A program made the translations under genes and the position numbers. Positions 31,851 through 42,734 of a stretch of 64,000 bases of DNA are shown one piece after another. The notes below the pieces were generated by a model that saw only the letters and a list, made by a program, of their open reading frames with translations, searched no databases and was not told the DNA's origin. Origin of the DNA: Bretschneidera sinensis (Eukaryota > Streptophyta > Magnoliopsida > Brassicales > Akaniaceae). The stretch spans positions 76,274,138 to 76,338,137 of the forward strand of contig CM043699.1 of assembly GCA_023935145.1 (NCBI GenBank), in the 5' to 3' direction. Every line of letters starts with the position of its first letter. Positions within the stretch are counted from its first letter, which is position 1.

Positions 31851-33399
31851 TTTTTATATGCATTAGAATTAGCATTTCTAGACATGCTAGTATTCATTGA
31901 GGGTGTGTTTTTGACCTTCATAGTGATCTTTGAAGTAGAGGCTTCATTCACACAAGAGGCTTTCATGAATAAGCTCCCTTTTGATTTTTGCTTACCTAAT
32001 GGAGAGTATCCTAACTCGGATTTTCCTCCACTTAATCTTTGGAAAGAAAGCACTTCATCAAGATTTTCTTTTCCAAGCATGAGTCTAGATATAGTGCCAT
32101 TCAATTCTAATATCTTATTCTTTAAGTTTTCATTTTCATCTTTTAGGAAATCTTGAGAAGAATCATAAAGCAATGAAGATAGTTTATCTTTTTCTTCTCT
32201 TAGACTTATCATTTCTTTAGAAAGAGATGATATCTCTTTCTTAAGAGTTGAGTTCCTAGAATCGAATTTCTTCAATTCATCATGCATTTCATTTATGACT
32301 TCTAACAATTCTTCACTACTACTAACAATGTTATTTTTAGAAGAGGGAGCAGATAATACCTCATTTTCATCATCAATTACTATAAGGCATAGGTTGGCAA
32401 TTTCCTCGTATCCGACTTCTTTATCCGAGGATTCTTCTTCTTCATCATCCCTCCAAGTAGTTGCAATCATAGCTTTCTTCTTGAAGCTCTTGTATGGTTT
32501 GCTTGTAACCATATAATCGACCTTGATGTGACTGGGCTTCTTGTATCCATAGCACACAAGTGGTTCCCTTTTTGAAGTGGGATCCTTTGTGTAAGGTTTC
32601 TTGCTTTTCTTCAAGAACCTATAAAACCATTTGGTGATTAAAGCCATCTCACCATCTTCTTCGCTGCTCTCCGCCTCTTCTTCCGATTCTTCTTCTCTAT
32701 TGTATATAGAGGCTTTGAGAGCAATCACCTTTTTCTTCTTCTCATCATCATTGACAATGGGATTCATTTCTTCCATCTCATATGTCAACAATCAAGTTTG
32801 TCAAGATATTTAGCCTTTGTGATGGCCATCTTCTTTGCTTTCTAAGTGGGTGGCAAAGATCTTAAGATTTTTCTTGTTAGTTCAAACTCCTAAATGTTCC
32901 TACCAAGAAGCTTCAAACCATTAACTATAGTTATGAAACGTGAGTACATTTGAGAAATTGTTTCGTTAGGAGACATTCTAAAAGATTCATATTCAGATAC
33001 TAACATATAGATTTTTGATTTTTTAATCTCACTAGTTCCTTCATATGTAACTTGCAATTTATCCCATATCTCCTTAGCTGAAACACATGCCGAGATTTTA
33101 TTGTATTCAGATATATCTAAAGCACAATGTAAAATACTTATGGCTCTATTATTGAGAGACATCATTCTATAATCCTCATCATTGTACTCATTTTTGAGTT
33201 TAGGCATTGTATGATTGATTTCTCCAATAGTTATTTCCTTTGATGGTATTCTAGGTCCCTTTTCAATAAGTGTCCATAGATTATAATCTTGTCCTTCGAC
33301 AAAGATTTTCATCTTGTTTTTCCAATAGTTATAGTTGGAGTCATTGAACAAAGGAGGCCTAGTGTATGAGTGTCCCTCAGAATAGCTATTTGCTGCCAT
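31847..33399 (-). pseudogene. Sirevirus gag
   Basis: ATG at 33399 begins MAANSYSEGHSYTRPPLFND, then YNYWKNKMKIFVEGQDYNLW, a copia gag core (WDKLQVTYEGTSEIKKSK, MYSRFITIVNGLK). A stop before 32890, a TGG to TAG change near 32846 and a short deletion interrupt it. It resumes at 32791 (LTYEMEEMNPIV) with an acidic stretch and a zinc knuckle reduced to CYGYKKPSHIKVDY (two Cys are Tyr). A long coiled-coil-like region follows (ELLEVINEMHDELKKFDSRN, KDENENLKNKILELNGTISR). The coiled-coil extension is typical of Sirevirus gag. Confidence 0.82.
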
Positions 33400-33440
33400 C
33401 GGATCAACTCAAGGATATTAAGCCTAAAATTGAGAATGAG

Positions 33441-33452
33441 GCTCTGATACCA
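33441..33452 (-). other. Sirevirus primer binding site
   Basis: TGGTATCAGAGC on the minus strand, two bases from the upstream LTR edge at 33455; initiator-Met type. Confidence 0.92.
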
Positions 33453-33454
33453 AT

Positions 33455-34631
33455 TATAGACTGAGGTTTCAACCCAAGAGGGGGGGTGAATTGAGTTTTT
33501 AAAAAAATTTTGCTAATTAAACACAAGTTTATAAAACAGATAACACCACAAGCATATAAACAAGTAATATATGCTGTAAATAAAGAGTTTAAGGAATAGA
33601 GGATGCAAACTCAGTTTATAGTGGTTCAGCAATATCAGATTCATTCCAACCCTACATCCACTCTCTTCAAGGAACCTCCTAGAAGTAATCCACTAAGAAA
33701 CTTAATCGTGCAACTTCACGGGTGTTGCAAAAACCTTACAATCAATCCCTTCCTCTTGGAAGCAAATCCCTTCCTCTCGGAAGCAAAAAATAAAAATAAA
33801 AAATATCCCTTCCTCTCTAAAGCTAATCCCTTTACAATAAATGTTGTAAAGTAAATAATAGAGGACTACAATGAAAGCTTATACAACTGAATAATATCTC
33901 TCTTTCAATGTAAAGCTTGAATAATGGCTCAATAATAAATATTTCAAAGCTTTTTGTGTATTAATAAGTAAAAACTTGATTGAATGTGTAACCTCTATTT
34001 TTGAAATGCTCAATAGAGTGGGTTTATATAGCCTTGATGTAATATGGCCGCTTTGTAATGTTCTGGTATGATTTGGTGCAATTTGTGCTGAAATCTCGCA
34101 TCTCAACGGTCATATTTTTTGAACTACCAATCGACTGAGTCTTAGTACTATTTGACTGGGTCAAGTTAAAAATCACATTTTTAAAGACTGTTGAAGGTAC
34201 GAGTAGACTGAGTTGTTCTTACCAGTCAACTTGGGACTATCTGTCCAAAACATCAGTCGACTGGGGACACACTGTCCCATATACCAGTCTTCTAATATAA
34301 GTACCCAGTCGACTAGGTTGCCTATCAACCCAGTTTTCATGTTTTTGAAATGTTTTTAACGTAAAAATGTTTGATTAAAAAGTTATGTAAAATGCTTTTT
34401 CAAAAAGAGCCATAAGACAAGCTTTTTACCTGAATAAGTGAGATTTACAACTTGTTTAAATACCTTGTCCCTATATTAGATCTTCTTTCTTGACTTAGTG
34501 TTTGATTCGGGTTGAGTTCTTGCACCTTGATCCTTGGGTGAATGCTTTTATTGCTTAATACAGTTAGATAACACTGTTAGTATAATAAGAGTTGTGTTTT
34601 GTCATCTTTAAAATACAGGTGAGGGTCAATA
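33455..34631 (-). repeat. Sirevirus 5-prime LTR
   Basis: 1177 bp partner of 23070-24269. The outer end has TATTGACCCTCAC where the partner has TGTTGACTCTCAC, so the terminal TG has mutated. It lacks about 23 bp between two palindrome copies near 34250, leaving seven motif copies near 34124, 34145, 34197, 34219, 34250, 34281 and 34301. TSD ATATC follows at 34632-34636. Confidence 0.9.
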
Positions 34632-34636
34632 ATATC

Positions 34637-35480
34637 AACTTTTCAATCATATTTTTCAGAAATTGCATATAAATTATCATCATTTTTCTCATTAATCCAT
34701 CCTTTTATAAAATATAAATTCTTATATAATTAATATTCAACATACTATTAAATCTTTAATCAATAAATCAATCAATTGTCATACTTAACGAAAAATACAT
34801 CATTAAATCATTATAATTCAACAATTTATTCAAATATCATAAATTCATATTTTTATTGGTCTCGATTACTAAAAGTAAATCTAACTCACCACATAGCACT
34901 TAAAGCTACCCGTGGATCACCTTTTTGCTTTTCCTGCTCCTTTCAGCAAATTATTGAGATTACTGATCACCAATACCTAATCATAAACTTTCATAAATCT
35001 TAGTATTCATAGCCTAATTCAAACAATATAATTATTTAGTTACGAGTCTTATTGAAAATTTACCTTATATTATGAAATCTTGCTATTGTAATTGAATGAC
35101 TGTACTATCTCTAATATTGAAGAAATTTTCTTTATAACTTTTTACTAAGAAATTTGAATTGAAGAAAGAAGGAAACCATACGGGATTTGGTAAAGAAAAC
35201 AAACAAAGTCTATGAACTCAGAGACTTAAAAACTCTTTTTTTTTATCATTCTCCACTGCTTCACCGTTCAACAAAATTTTTTTGTTCACCACTTAGAGAC
35301 AAGTTTTTTTTTTTAAAATTTGTTTTTATTTTTATTATTTTTTTACCACTGCTCGACACTTCGTGAAGTCTACGAATTTTTTTAATATAATTTACATATT
35401 TTCTATTAGTTATTTACAATTCTGCCAGCATTTAAATTTTACTGTTTGTCGTGACATAATTATTGTTTTGCCATTACATA
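34637..35480 (-). repeat. Tekay-2 LTR, second part
   Basis: Continues the LTR broken at 23069. AAATCTAACTCACCAC and AAAGCTACCCGTGGATCACC match Tekay-1 LTR near 7110-7150. The last 250 bp are AT-rich and poorly alignable, so the right edge is approximate. Confidence 0.7.
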
Positions 35481-35863
35481 ATTATAATTTTGCCATTTAT
35501 CCTTCAAAATCAATTTTTCATCTTTTCTTCCTTCCAAAAATTTTATAAAAATTATAGAGAAATATAAAAATTTATATTTTCTTCTAAAATTTTTAAATTA
35601 TTTTCCTCTATTTCAATCAATATTTTTCTTCAAAATTCTTTCATTTCAGCTTTAAATTGAAAAAAAAATTCAATACTTTCTTCTTCTAAAATTTCTAACT
35701 CTTTTCAACAAAATTTTCAATAGTATCTTTCAAATATTATTTCAAATCAATATTAAATCTTTCATCAATGGATTGTTTAATTCGATATAATATATGTAAA
35801 ATTACTTCTTTACACTTATTTTATGAACACAAGTGCTACAACATCTCAAGTTCAGTTACGATA
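35481..35863 (+). other. AT-rich stretch before Tat gag
   Basis: No gene seen. It probably includes leader sequence of the Tat element whose gag begins at 35864. The Tat primer site and upstream LTR expected here are absent. Confidence 0.4.
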
Positions 35864-37738
35864 ATGGCAGAAAAGACAATGGTTGATACTGCTAAAATCC
35901 TCAAGAATATAAGTATTATGATGGCTAAAAGACTAGATGGCTTGGAAGAAAGAATATCAAGGAAAGAATCCAAAGGCTCTAGGAGCAATAAAAAAGGCTT
36001 ATTTGAAGATGAAGAATAGTACCTCCTAGCAAAAAAGAAATAGAAGGTCGACTCTGAGATTAAGGCCATTAGCGTGAAGTTTGAAAAAATGAAAAGTGCT
36101 TTAAGAAAGTCTCATAGCATTGATGAAAATCTTCTTGACATCGACGGGCTCTGCACCCATCCTAAAATAAGCTTGCCACCAAAATTCAAAATGTCTGACA
36201 TGGATCACTTTGATGGATCCAGGGGTCCTAAAACACACCTGAAATAGTATGTTGGTCTTTTAAGACTTTTGAGCTTGGATTCTGAACAAATAACTATGCT
36301 CTGCCCTAACTCCCTCACTGGTGTTGCACTGAAGTGGTATTAATCTCAAGAGCCCAAAACTTTGAGAGAATGAAAGGATACAACTCAAGCATTTATGGCT
36401 CAGTATGCATATAACACTCAGCTGGATATCACTATAAGGGACTTGGAGACATCTAACCAAAACCTTAACGATACCTTTTCGGAATTTATCTTACGCTGGC
36501 GATGCAAAGCAACAAAGATGGCCTAAAAACCTATGGAAAAAGACCAGGTCAGAATAGTAATGAGAAATCTACATCCCGTATACCATAAGAGAATGTTCGC
36601 CATACCCATCACTAGTTTTGAGCAATTGATTGATTCTGATACCCAAGTTAAATATGCCATTTTTAGTGGTACCAAAACCAATGACATAAATTTTTCCTAG
36701 ATACACAATGTGTAGTCAAGTGTATAGGCAGATAGCTCTCCAAGACATCATCAATAAGATAATCGTAGCTACAGCCAGTTGAATCGTATCTAAAGTACAA
36801 CCCACTACAGGAGCCAACGTGATAGGAAGCTCTGAGGCCCTAAATATTTCACACCACTAGGGATGAGTTTATCCTAAGCCCCTGCTAAGCTCACAAAAAA
36901 AAAGATAAACTCCACCCTCTACCAGCAAAATCTTTGCCCAACCCAATTCCACTACTCTAGGACCTCTCCAAGTACTGTCAATTCCAAAAATTTATCGACT
37001 ATGATATCGATTGGTGCTAGAGATTAAAAAATGAAATGTAGGACCTTATTGAAATTGATCTTGAGCCACCCCAGATTGCCAGTAACCCCCTGCTTAATTA
37101 CCGTAATAAAACATCACCAAAATTTCTTAACATGATTGAGGAATCGTTCACTACATTTGACCCCTCTACCCTAATCACCTGAGTCACTAAACATAAACCC
37201 ATTCGTACCTTAGAGTTCCTCTAGAATTTCAAATATAACATCCCTTGCAATAAGGCCTTAGTCAATGGCATTTAGGATAGTGATAAGGAAGATGGTGGGA
37301 AGGCAATGGCAAGAAAAGTGACTGGGAAGGCAGTGACAGACCAAAAATGGGTAGATAGTGAGGTAAGGGCAGCAGTAATAGTTAAGGTGGTGAATAGAAA
37401 AGCTAATACGAAGAATCACAGCTGTAACAAGGTTGTAAGAGATAGGACTATAGTAACAGTAACAATGGTAAATTAGGAAAAAGGTAGCAAGGCTTTGAGT
37501 TGCATGAAAAGAAAGACTGTATGGGATAGTACCAGTCTAGAAGAAGAAGAGATGAGTCATTTGACTAGAGGCAATCATCATTTTAACCCACCTCACCTTG
37601 TGTTGATAACCTCGGAAGATAAGCAAAAGATGATGAAAGAGTGATAGAGAAAAAAGGACAATAAAAAGAAGAAGATAAAGATCCAATGTTGTGGCAGTTA
37701 AAAAAGATACTAGTCAATATCTCTATTTAAGGGTTACT
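35864..37738 (+). pseudogene. Tat-lineage Ty3/gypsy gag
   Basis: From ATG 35864 one frame runs with scattered stops. It has a coiled-coil-like start (ILKNISIMMAKRLDGLEERI), then LPPKFKMSDMDHFDGSRGPK, a gag core (SLTGVALKWY, FSEFILRWRCKATKM, RIVMRNLHPVYHKRM) and a CQFQKFIDYDIDWC segment. This is followed by IEIDLEPPQI, and near 37550 the block SHLTRGNHHFNPPHL typical of the Tat gag-protease linker. At least ten stops. Cut at 37741 by Tekay-3. The protease expected next is missing, and pol resumes at 48785. Confidence 0.7.
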
Positions 37739-37741
37739 AAT

Positions 37742-37994
37742 TGTAATACTCGTAATTGTAAAGTAAGGGTAAAGAAGTAATTTAATAAATATGACATGGA
37801 ATTAAAATAAAATATATGTGAAAATTTTATTATTATTTGAAAAAAAAAACTGTGAATAGTATAAAGAAAAGAAAAAGAAAAAAAAAACGTTACAGCAGGT
37901 GCAACACTTGCTGCCAAGAGAAACAATGAGTGCTGCATGTGAGACATGTAGCAAAAATCGTGGCAGACATGCACAAACAAAGACTTGCTTTGTG

Positions 37995-38051
<57 letters not shown>

Positions 38052-39734
38052 GTGAGAAAACTTTTGAAGGGGTTTATGGGAGAATTTTATAGAGAGTCAT
38101 AGGAAGCTTTCAGAAAAACAGAAGGTAATAACGTAATATTTATTTTTGAATTTTTAGCATACACGAAATTTCCTGGAATTCAAAGTGGAAATTTTCAAAG
38201 GGTGTGATTTATGAAGAATTGAAGAATAAATTATAAATTTAATAGAAATATTATGTCAGATGTTGACAATCAACAACCAAGGGAAATTTCTGAGAGGAAC
38301 GGGAAAGGCAAGGAGGTGATCCACGAGTAGCTTTAAGTGTTACGTGATGAGTTAGATTTACTTTAAGTAATCTAAATAAAAAATGAAATATCTAGTGATA
38401 ATATTAAAATTAATTATTAGCTTATACTTTGGTGGTAGATAAAAAATTGATTGATAGGTATGATATGAATAGCGGACATGTAGAAAATTATTATGTGAAA
38501 AGAAATATTATTAGAATAATGAGTCGATTTAATAATGATTGTGATAAATAAAATTCTTGATGAGTTATGGTTGATGTTTTGATTCGAATTATGAGGAGAT
38601 GAAATTTAGTGGATCTTGACAAGCTATGATGGATGATTTGATGTGATTTATAAGGAGAGGAATTTAGTAGAATTTTTTTAATAATAATTTGAGAATAATC
38701 AGGATAGCTAATTTAAATATTTGAATTCATGTTTGTTTTAATGTTATTGTTCATATGCATATTTCATATCATTGTTCATATGCATATGCATTAAATAAAA
38801 GAATCAGGAGGGGGCCGGTCTAATTGAAAAACCGTGACAGTCGGTATATGCTAGAAATAAAGGAAAACCGTGATAGCTGATATATGCTGGAGAAAAGGGA
38901 AAAACCGTGACAGCCAGTATATGCTGGAAATAAAAGAACTGGGAGGGAGCCGGTCTAAGATTAAAACATGTTGACATGTGGGAAGACATTCCCTAATAAT
39001 AATTCATGCATTGCATCTGTTTTAAATATTGATTGCATTTTTTAAATGCCAATGTGTTGTGTGTTATTGTGAATTTATTTATAGATGAATGAGTCTCACA
39101 AAGAGACTGTTATGTTGAGAAAGAAACCTAGAAGTATGATATGGTAAGAACCATCTAAATGGTAGACTTTATGATGTGAACCTCATTACGAGGTAATTAT
39201 GAGATAGTTGATGGTCTTAAGATGAACCAATAAATAAGAAGAAGAGATTGATAGAGAATGGATCTTCTTACATGGGTAGTGATAGTAGAATGCTAGTATC
39301 AAGTTGTGTGTGACATAAATGATTAAATATTGAAAGACATTTATCCAAATGAATATTTCTTGTAAATTTAATTCACTAAGCTTATGAAGCTCATCCCTTA
39401 TTGTATAATGATTTCAGGTAGCAGGCAGGACAAATAGTCTGATGGGTTGAGAGTAAGACAAAAAAATTTATCTGTAAGCCACGTACATGTCCACATCCTC
39501 AGACTAATGAAAAAAAATAAAATAAAAATTTATTTGTAAATATTCATGCATTATACGTTGTATATTATGTTTAAGTTTAGATCAAAATGTTGTATCTCCC
39601 CTATTGAGGGTTGAGGATCGATGTAAAAATTTCTGTTAATATTATTTTCATTGTTGCATATATGTGTCGTGCTGAGATTTTCAAAATGTGATGACACTGT
39701 CTCAGGGGAGGCCAACCTGGGATGGGTCGTTACA
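37742..39734 (+). repeat. Tekay-3 5-prime LTR with primer site
   Basis: 1993 bp from TGTAATACTCG to GGGTCGTTACA, the reverse complement arrangement of the Tekay-1 LTRs. The primer site at 39739-39750 reads TGGTATCAAAGC, one mismatch from the initiator-Met site. Subrepeats with ACCGTGACAG and GTATATGCTGG words lie at 38815-38960. Confidence 0.88.
37999..38051. repeat. (TA)n(TG)n microsatellite in Tekay-3 LTR
   Basis: Perfect TA run followed by about five TG units, the reverse complement counterpart of 7488-7546. Confidence 0.95.
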
Positions 39735-39831
39735 ATTTTGGTATCAAAGCATTAGGTTTTATGATTCTGTAGACTACATAAAAAGTAAGAAAGTGAAAGA
39801 TTAAAATAAATTATATTTTAATAGTCTGAGG

Positions 39832-40636
39832 ATGACATGTGGACGTGCTAGAGCTAGACTTAGAGTTGTTGACAGTATAATTTATATTAGTAAAGGTGTG
39901 AGAGAATCTGAAGTTGAAAGAGATGAGTTAAGATAAGCTCTTACACATACTCTTGAGAAAATGAATGTAATAGATGATAGAGTTGGTAGCCTATAACATA
40001 GACTTGATGAATAGGTTAGAGCAGTGCCTGAGGTTGTTGTAAATCCAGTAATGGTAAATGTTCAAACGTGAAAAAGTGAGTTTATGCACCAAATGCAGTG
40101 AGATTGTTTTACAAGATATATTAAGTCAGATGCTTGTTTTTAAAGGATCTATGAATCCTTTTAAGCCTGAGTTTTGGGAGAAACATGCAGAGAGATTTTT
40201 TTGGTATTTTACCTATGATTGTCAGGCAGAGGGTCGTCTTTGCTACGTTCAAGTTAGAGGGAGGGCCCTAGAATGGTGGGAGGATATTCTTCCTAAGATA
40301 AGTACAAATATTGATAGACCCTTAACCTAGAATAGGTTTAAGGAATATTTTCTTGATAAATACTTTCCTTAGACCTTTAAATCCCAACAAGATAGAGATT
40401 TTATTTATTTGAGGCAAATGGGTTGACTATGACTCAGTATGATAAGAGATTGTGGCTTTGTCGAGGTTTGTACCTGAAATGGTAGACCTAGAGGAGAATA
40501 AGTGTAAAAGATTCATAGATGAACTATATTTTAAGATTTGATCAAAACTATCTTACATGAGGCATATGAATTATTTCAGATTTGTTGATATAGCACTTCA
40601 GATTGAGAATGATGTGATGGAAATCAAAGAGATGAG
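39832..40636 (+). pseudogene. Tekay-3 gag, first part
   Basis: Start MTCGRARARLRVVDS at 39832. The gag core appears in 40058-40330 (FKGSMNPFKPEFWEKHAERF, ALEWWEDILPKISTNIDRPL). Then, with frame changes, come segments matching the Tekay-1 region up to the position equivalent to 13180. Stops throughout. It is interrupted at 40636 by copia-2; the left TSD copy is ATGAG. Confidence 0.75.
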
Positions 40637-41628
40637 TGTTGGTATTTGTCTAAGGTTTAAACATCTCTAAACATAGTTTAAAGATGGTTAAAGTCTAAAC
40701 CAAGGTTGGAAGATTAAAATACAGTGCACACATGTGTGTGCATCCATTTGGGTGTGGGGTGTGTGTGCACACCCCTAATCAACCAAGCAAAGTAGTGCGC
40801 ACTGCTGTGTGAAGGGGCAGACAGTGTGCATTTCACCACCCCTTCACCAGTGCCTCACTGCCCAACAAGGAGGCATTCTGAAGCAAAGCAGCACCGTACC
40901 GCCCCTCCACCAACGCTGCACCATCCAGAACATGGTGCAAAGGTGCTCTGCCCAGTGCCGCACCGCCCCCTGTTCAGCGCCTAGGCGCTAGGCAAACTGA
41001 AGCACACATGGACAGCTTACTTGAACCTCCTCTTAGGTTCATGAATACAAGATTTAAATGCATAACACCACTTAGGATTGATGGAGGGCCATGGTTGAGT
41101 GGTCATCAAGATCTAAGGGTGGAGAATGACACACAAGATTGGCCAAGAAGTTGGTGCACTATATAAATGGTCATCTAGGTTCAATCTCATGACATAAGAT
41201 GTGAAACACATTGTGATACAAGACACAAGTGTGTGTGTGAGAGACATACAAGAGAGAATTGTGTGAGAGTGCAAAGACACAAAACACAAGAGGGACTCAT
41301 TGTAGAGAGGCTGGTTGTAAAGAAGAGATAGTAGTATAGATAAAGTGCATTGTAATAGTTCTTATCATCTTCTTTCTTCTCTTCTTGGTTTCTTCAAGAA
41401 CTTGAGCTTCTTGAAGAGGGTTGCTGTAATTGTAAAGAACCATTTATTTAGTGCAGAGAGTTCAGAGGAACTCATGGGGACGTAGGCACCTTGCCGAACC
41501 TCGATAACAAATCGTTTATCTTCTTTTCTTTCTTTCTTTCGATTGCTGTATTTCTTTCTACAAGTCATTCTACACTTGGGTGTTTGGAAGATCACCACCT
41601 AGGCATCTTGTCAAGGTGATTTCCAATA
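40637..41628 (+). repeat. Copia-2 5-prime LTR
   Basis: 992 bp. A TATA box TATAAAT lies at 41162-41168. A GC-rich block at about 40735-41000 holds GTGTGTGCACAC and GTGCGCAC words. The R/U5 part (GACTCATTGTAGAGAGGCTG, TCTTTCTTTCTTTCG) is conserved with copia-3. Confidence 0.9.
40735..41000. promoter_or_regulatory. GC-rich, CpG-palindrome block in copia-2 LTR
   Basis: Contains GTGTGTGCACACC, GTGCGCAC and CCTAGGCGCTAGG plus repeated CAGTGCCTCACTGCCC-like words. It lies upstream of the TATA box. Equivalent blocks are at 45430-45700, 57740-57960 and 62370-62640. Its position suggests an upstream control region of the LTR promoter, inferred only. Confidence 0.4.
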
Positions 41629-41629
41629 G

Positions 41630-41700
41630 TGGTATCAGAGCTAGAGGAGATACCACAATAGTGGTATCAGAGCTTGCACAACTGGGTATCGGAGCAAGAA
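41630..41700 (+). other. Triplicated initiator-Met primer-site sequence of copia-2
   Basis: TGGTATCAGAGC occurs at 41630-41641, directly at the LTR edge, and again at 41662-41673, 32 bp on. A third decayed form GGGTATCGGAGC follows at about 41684. The first is the expected primer site. Copia-3 has the same arrangement, so it predates both insertions. Confidence 0.8.
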
Positions 41701-41898
41701 CAAGAAGGTGACGGAGCCAAGACTCCAAGAATCAAAGATCAACTTCTTGGGTGATTCAAGAATGAAATAAAGATCAAGATCAGATCGTATTCTTGGGGGT
41801 GATTCAAGAACGGTGTTAAGATCCATCTTCGATCATGTTCTTGAGGTTGAAGAAAGTATTTGTGGGTATTGCATAAATCTGGGATCTTTTCCGGAAAG

Positions 41899-42734
41899 AT
41901 GAGTTCAAATTTTGGTATTGAGAAGTTTGATAAAAAGGGAGATTTTTCCCTGTGGAAGTGGAAGATTAAGGTGGTTCTAGTGCAACAGAAAGTGGACTTG
42001 GCTCTTGGAGAAGATGATGCTTTTCCAACAAGTGTCACGAAGGACCAGTAGAATGAGATGAAGAAGATGGCATACAGCACCATCTTCTTGCACTTATCGG
42101 ATAATGTCACAAGAGAGTGCGGAAACTCGGAAGATCTAGCTGTAATTTGGAAGAAACTAGATGAGTTGTTTTTTGCCAAAACTCTCCCTAATAAGAGGTA
42201 TCTTAGTAAACGAATCTTTACTTTTAAATTTGATCCTAATAAAGAGTTGCAAGATAATCTTGATGCCAAGATAAGGAGTGCATAAAGTGGTAAATGACTG
42301 TTCTTTAAAAGAAGGCCAGCAATTCGGTATGGCAGTATGCATGGCTACTACCGGGACAGAGGTAGAGGAGAGAGCAATGGGAGAGTGCACAACAACATAT
42401 ATGGCTACTACCAGGATAGAGGTAGAGGAGAGAGCCATGGGAGAGTGCATAATAACATGCATGGCTATTACTGGGACAGAGGTAGAGGAGAGAGCCATGG
42501 GAGAGTGCACAGCAGCATGCATGGCTACTATCGAGACAGAGGTAGAGGAGAGAGCCATTGGAGAGAGCACTCTAAATCAAGATTTGGAGGGAAGAGTTGC
42601 TACTACTGCCATAAGGAGGGTCATGTCAAGAAAGATTGCAAGAAGATGACAAGGGATAGAGGAAGAAACCATACCCAGAATGGAGAGGCTTCGGTTGCCA
42701 AGACAGAACAACAAGATGATGATGTTCTTATTGT
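41899..42734 (+). pseudogene. Copia-2 gag
   Basis: ATG 41899: MSSNFGIEKFDKKGDFSLWK, WKIKVVLVQQKVDLALGEDD, stop near 42049, then MKKMAYSTIFLHLSDNVTRE and WKKLDELFFAKTLPNK. About 60 residues present in copia-3 (LVQELNN to IRAHDFK) are deleted after QDNLDAK. The 60-bp repeat follows, then an intact CCHC knuckle CYYCHKEGHVKKDC at 42598-42639. The tail runs towards protease. Confidence 0.8.
42337..42571 (+). repeat. 60-bp in-frame tandem repeat in copia-2 gag
   Basis: Four units of exactly 60 bp (42337, 42397, 42457, 42517), the last partial. They encode HGYYRDRGRGESHGRVHNNM with few changes: an Arg/Gly/His-rich unit just before the zinc knuckle. Copia-3 has a single unit at the same place. RGRG-type boxes often bind RNA; a role here is inferred. 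Confidence 0.92.

Larger units (their letters stand above)
23070..34631 (-). mobile_element. Sirevirus-like Ty1/copia element with extra 3-prime ORF
   Basis: Full-length element on the minus strand: LTRs 33455-34631 and 23070-24269, TSD ATATC (23065-23069 and 34632-34636), and a primer site next to the upstream LTR. Then gag with a coiled-coil tail, protease, integrase, reverse transcriptase and RNase H. An extra ORF lies between RNase H and the 3-prime LTR, and there are several purine tracts. Size is 11.6 kb, or about 10.2 kb without the nested insertion at 27645-29027. A coiled-coil gag extension, an ORF in the env-like slot, repeated palindromes in the LTR and multiple purine tracts are known Sirevirus traits. 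A handful of stops make it defective, but it is the best preserved element here. Confidence 0.88.
19421..35480 (-). mobile_element. Tekay-2: truncated Tekay/Del element, LTR split by a Sirevirus
   Basis: Minus-strand order is upstream LTR (35480 down to 21928, interrupted at 23070-34631), primer site, gag, protease, and the start of reverse transcriptase. It breaks at about 19421 against copia A. The rest of pol and the second LTR are missing. Internal sequence aligns with Tekay-1 11670-14158. The outer LTR edge near 35480 is unclear because TACGGGTATTACA is not found. The join at 19415-19421 is not a normal insertion edge, since copia A does not resume on the far side. Confidence 0.75.

Noticed and set aside
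35768..37738. Tat gag as an endogenous pararetrovirus coat gene
   Set aside because: No movement protein or caulimovirus-like motifs are seen; the linker block near 37550 and the downstream dual RNase H pol fit Tat Ty3/gypsy.
41365..41598. Minus-strand 77-codon frame repeated at 46061-46294
   Set aside because: The two copies are in the two LTRs of copia-2, so the repetition reflects LTR identity, not a gene family. The purine/pyrimidine-skewed U5 causes the open frame.
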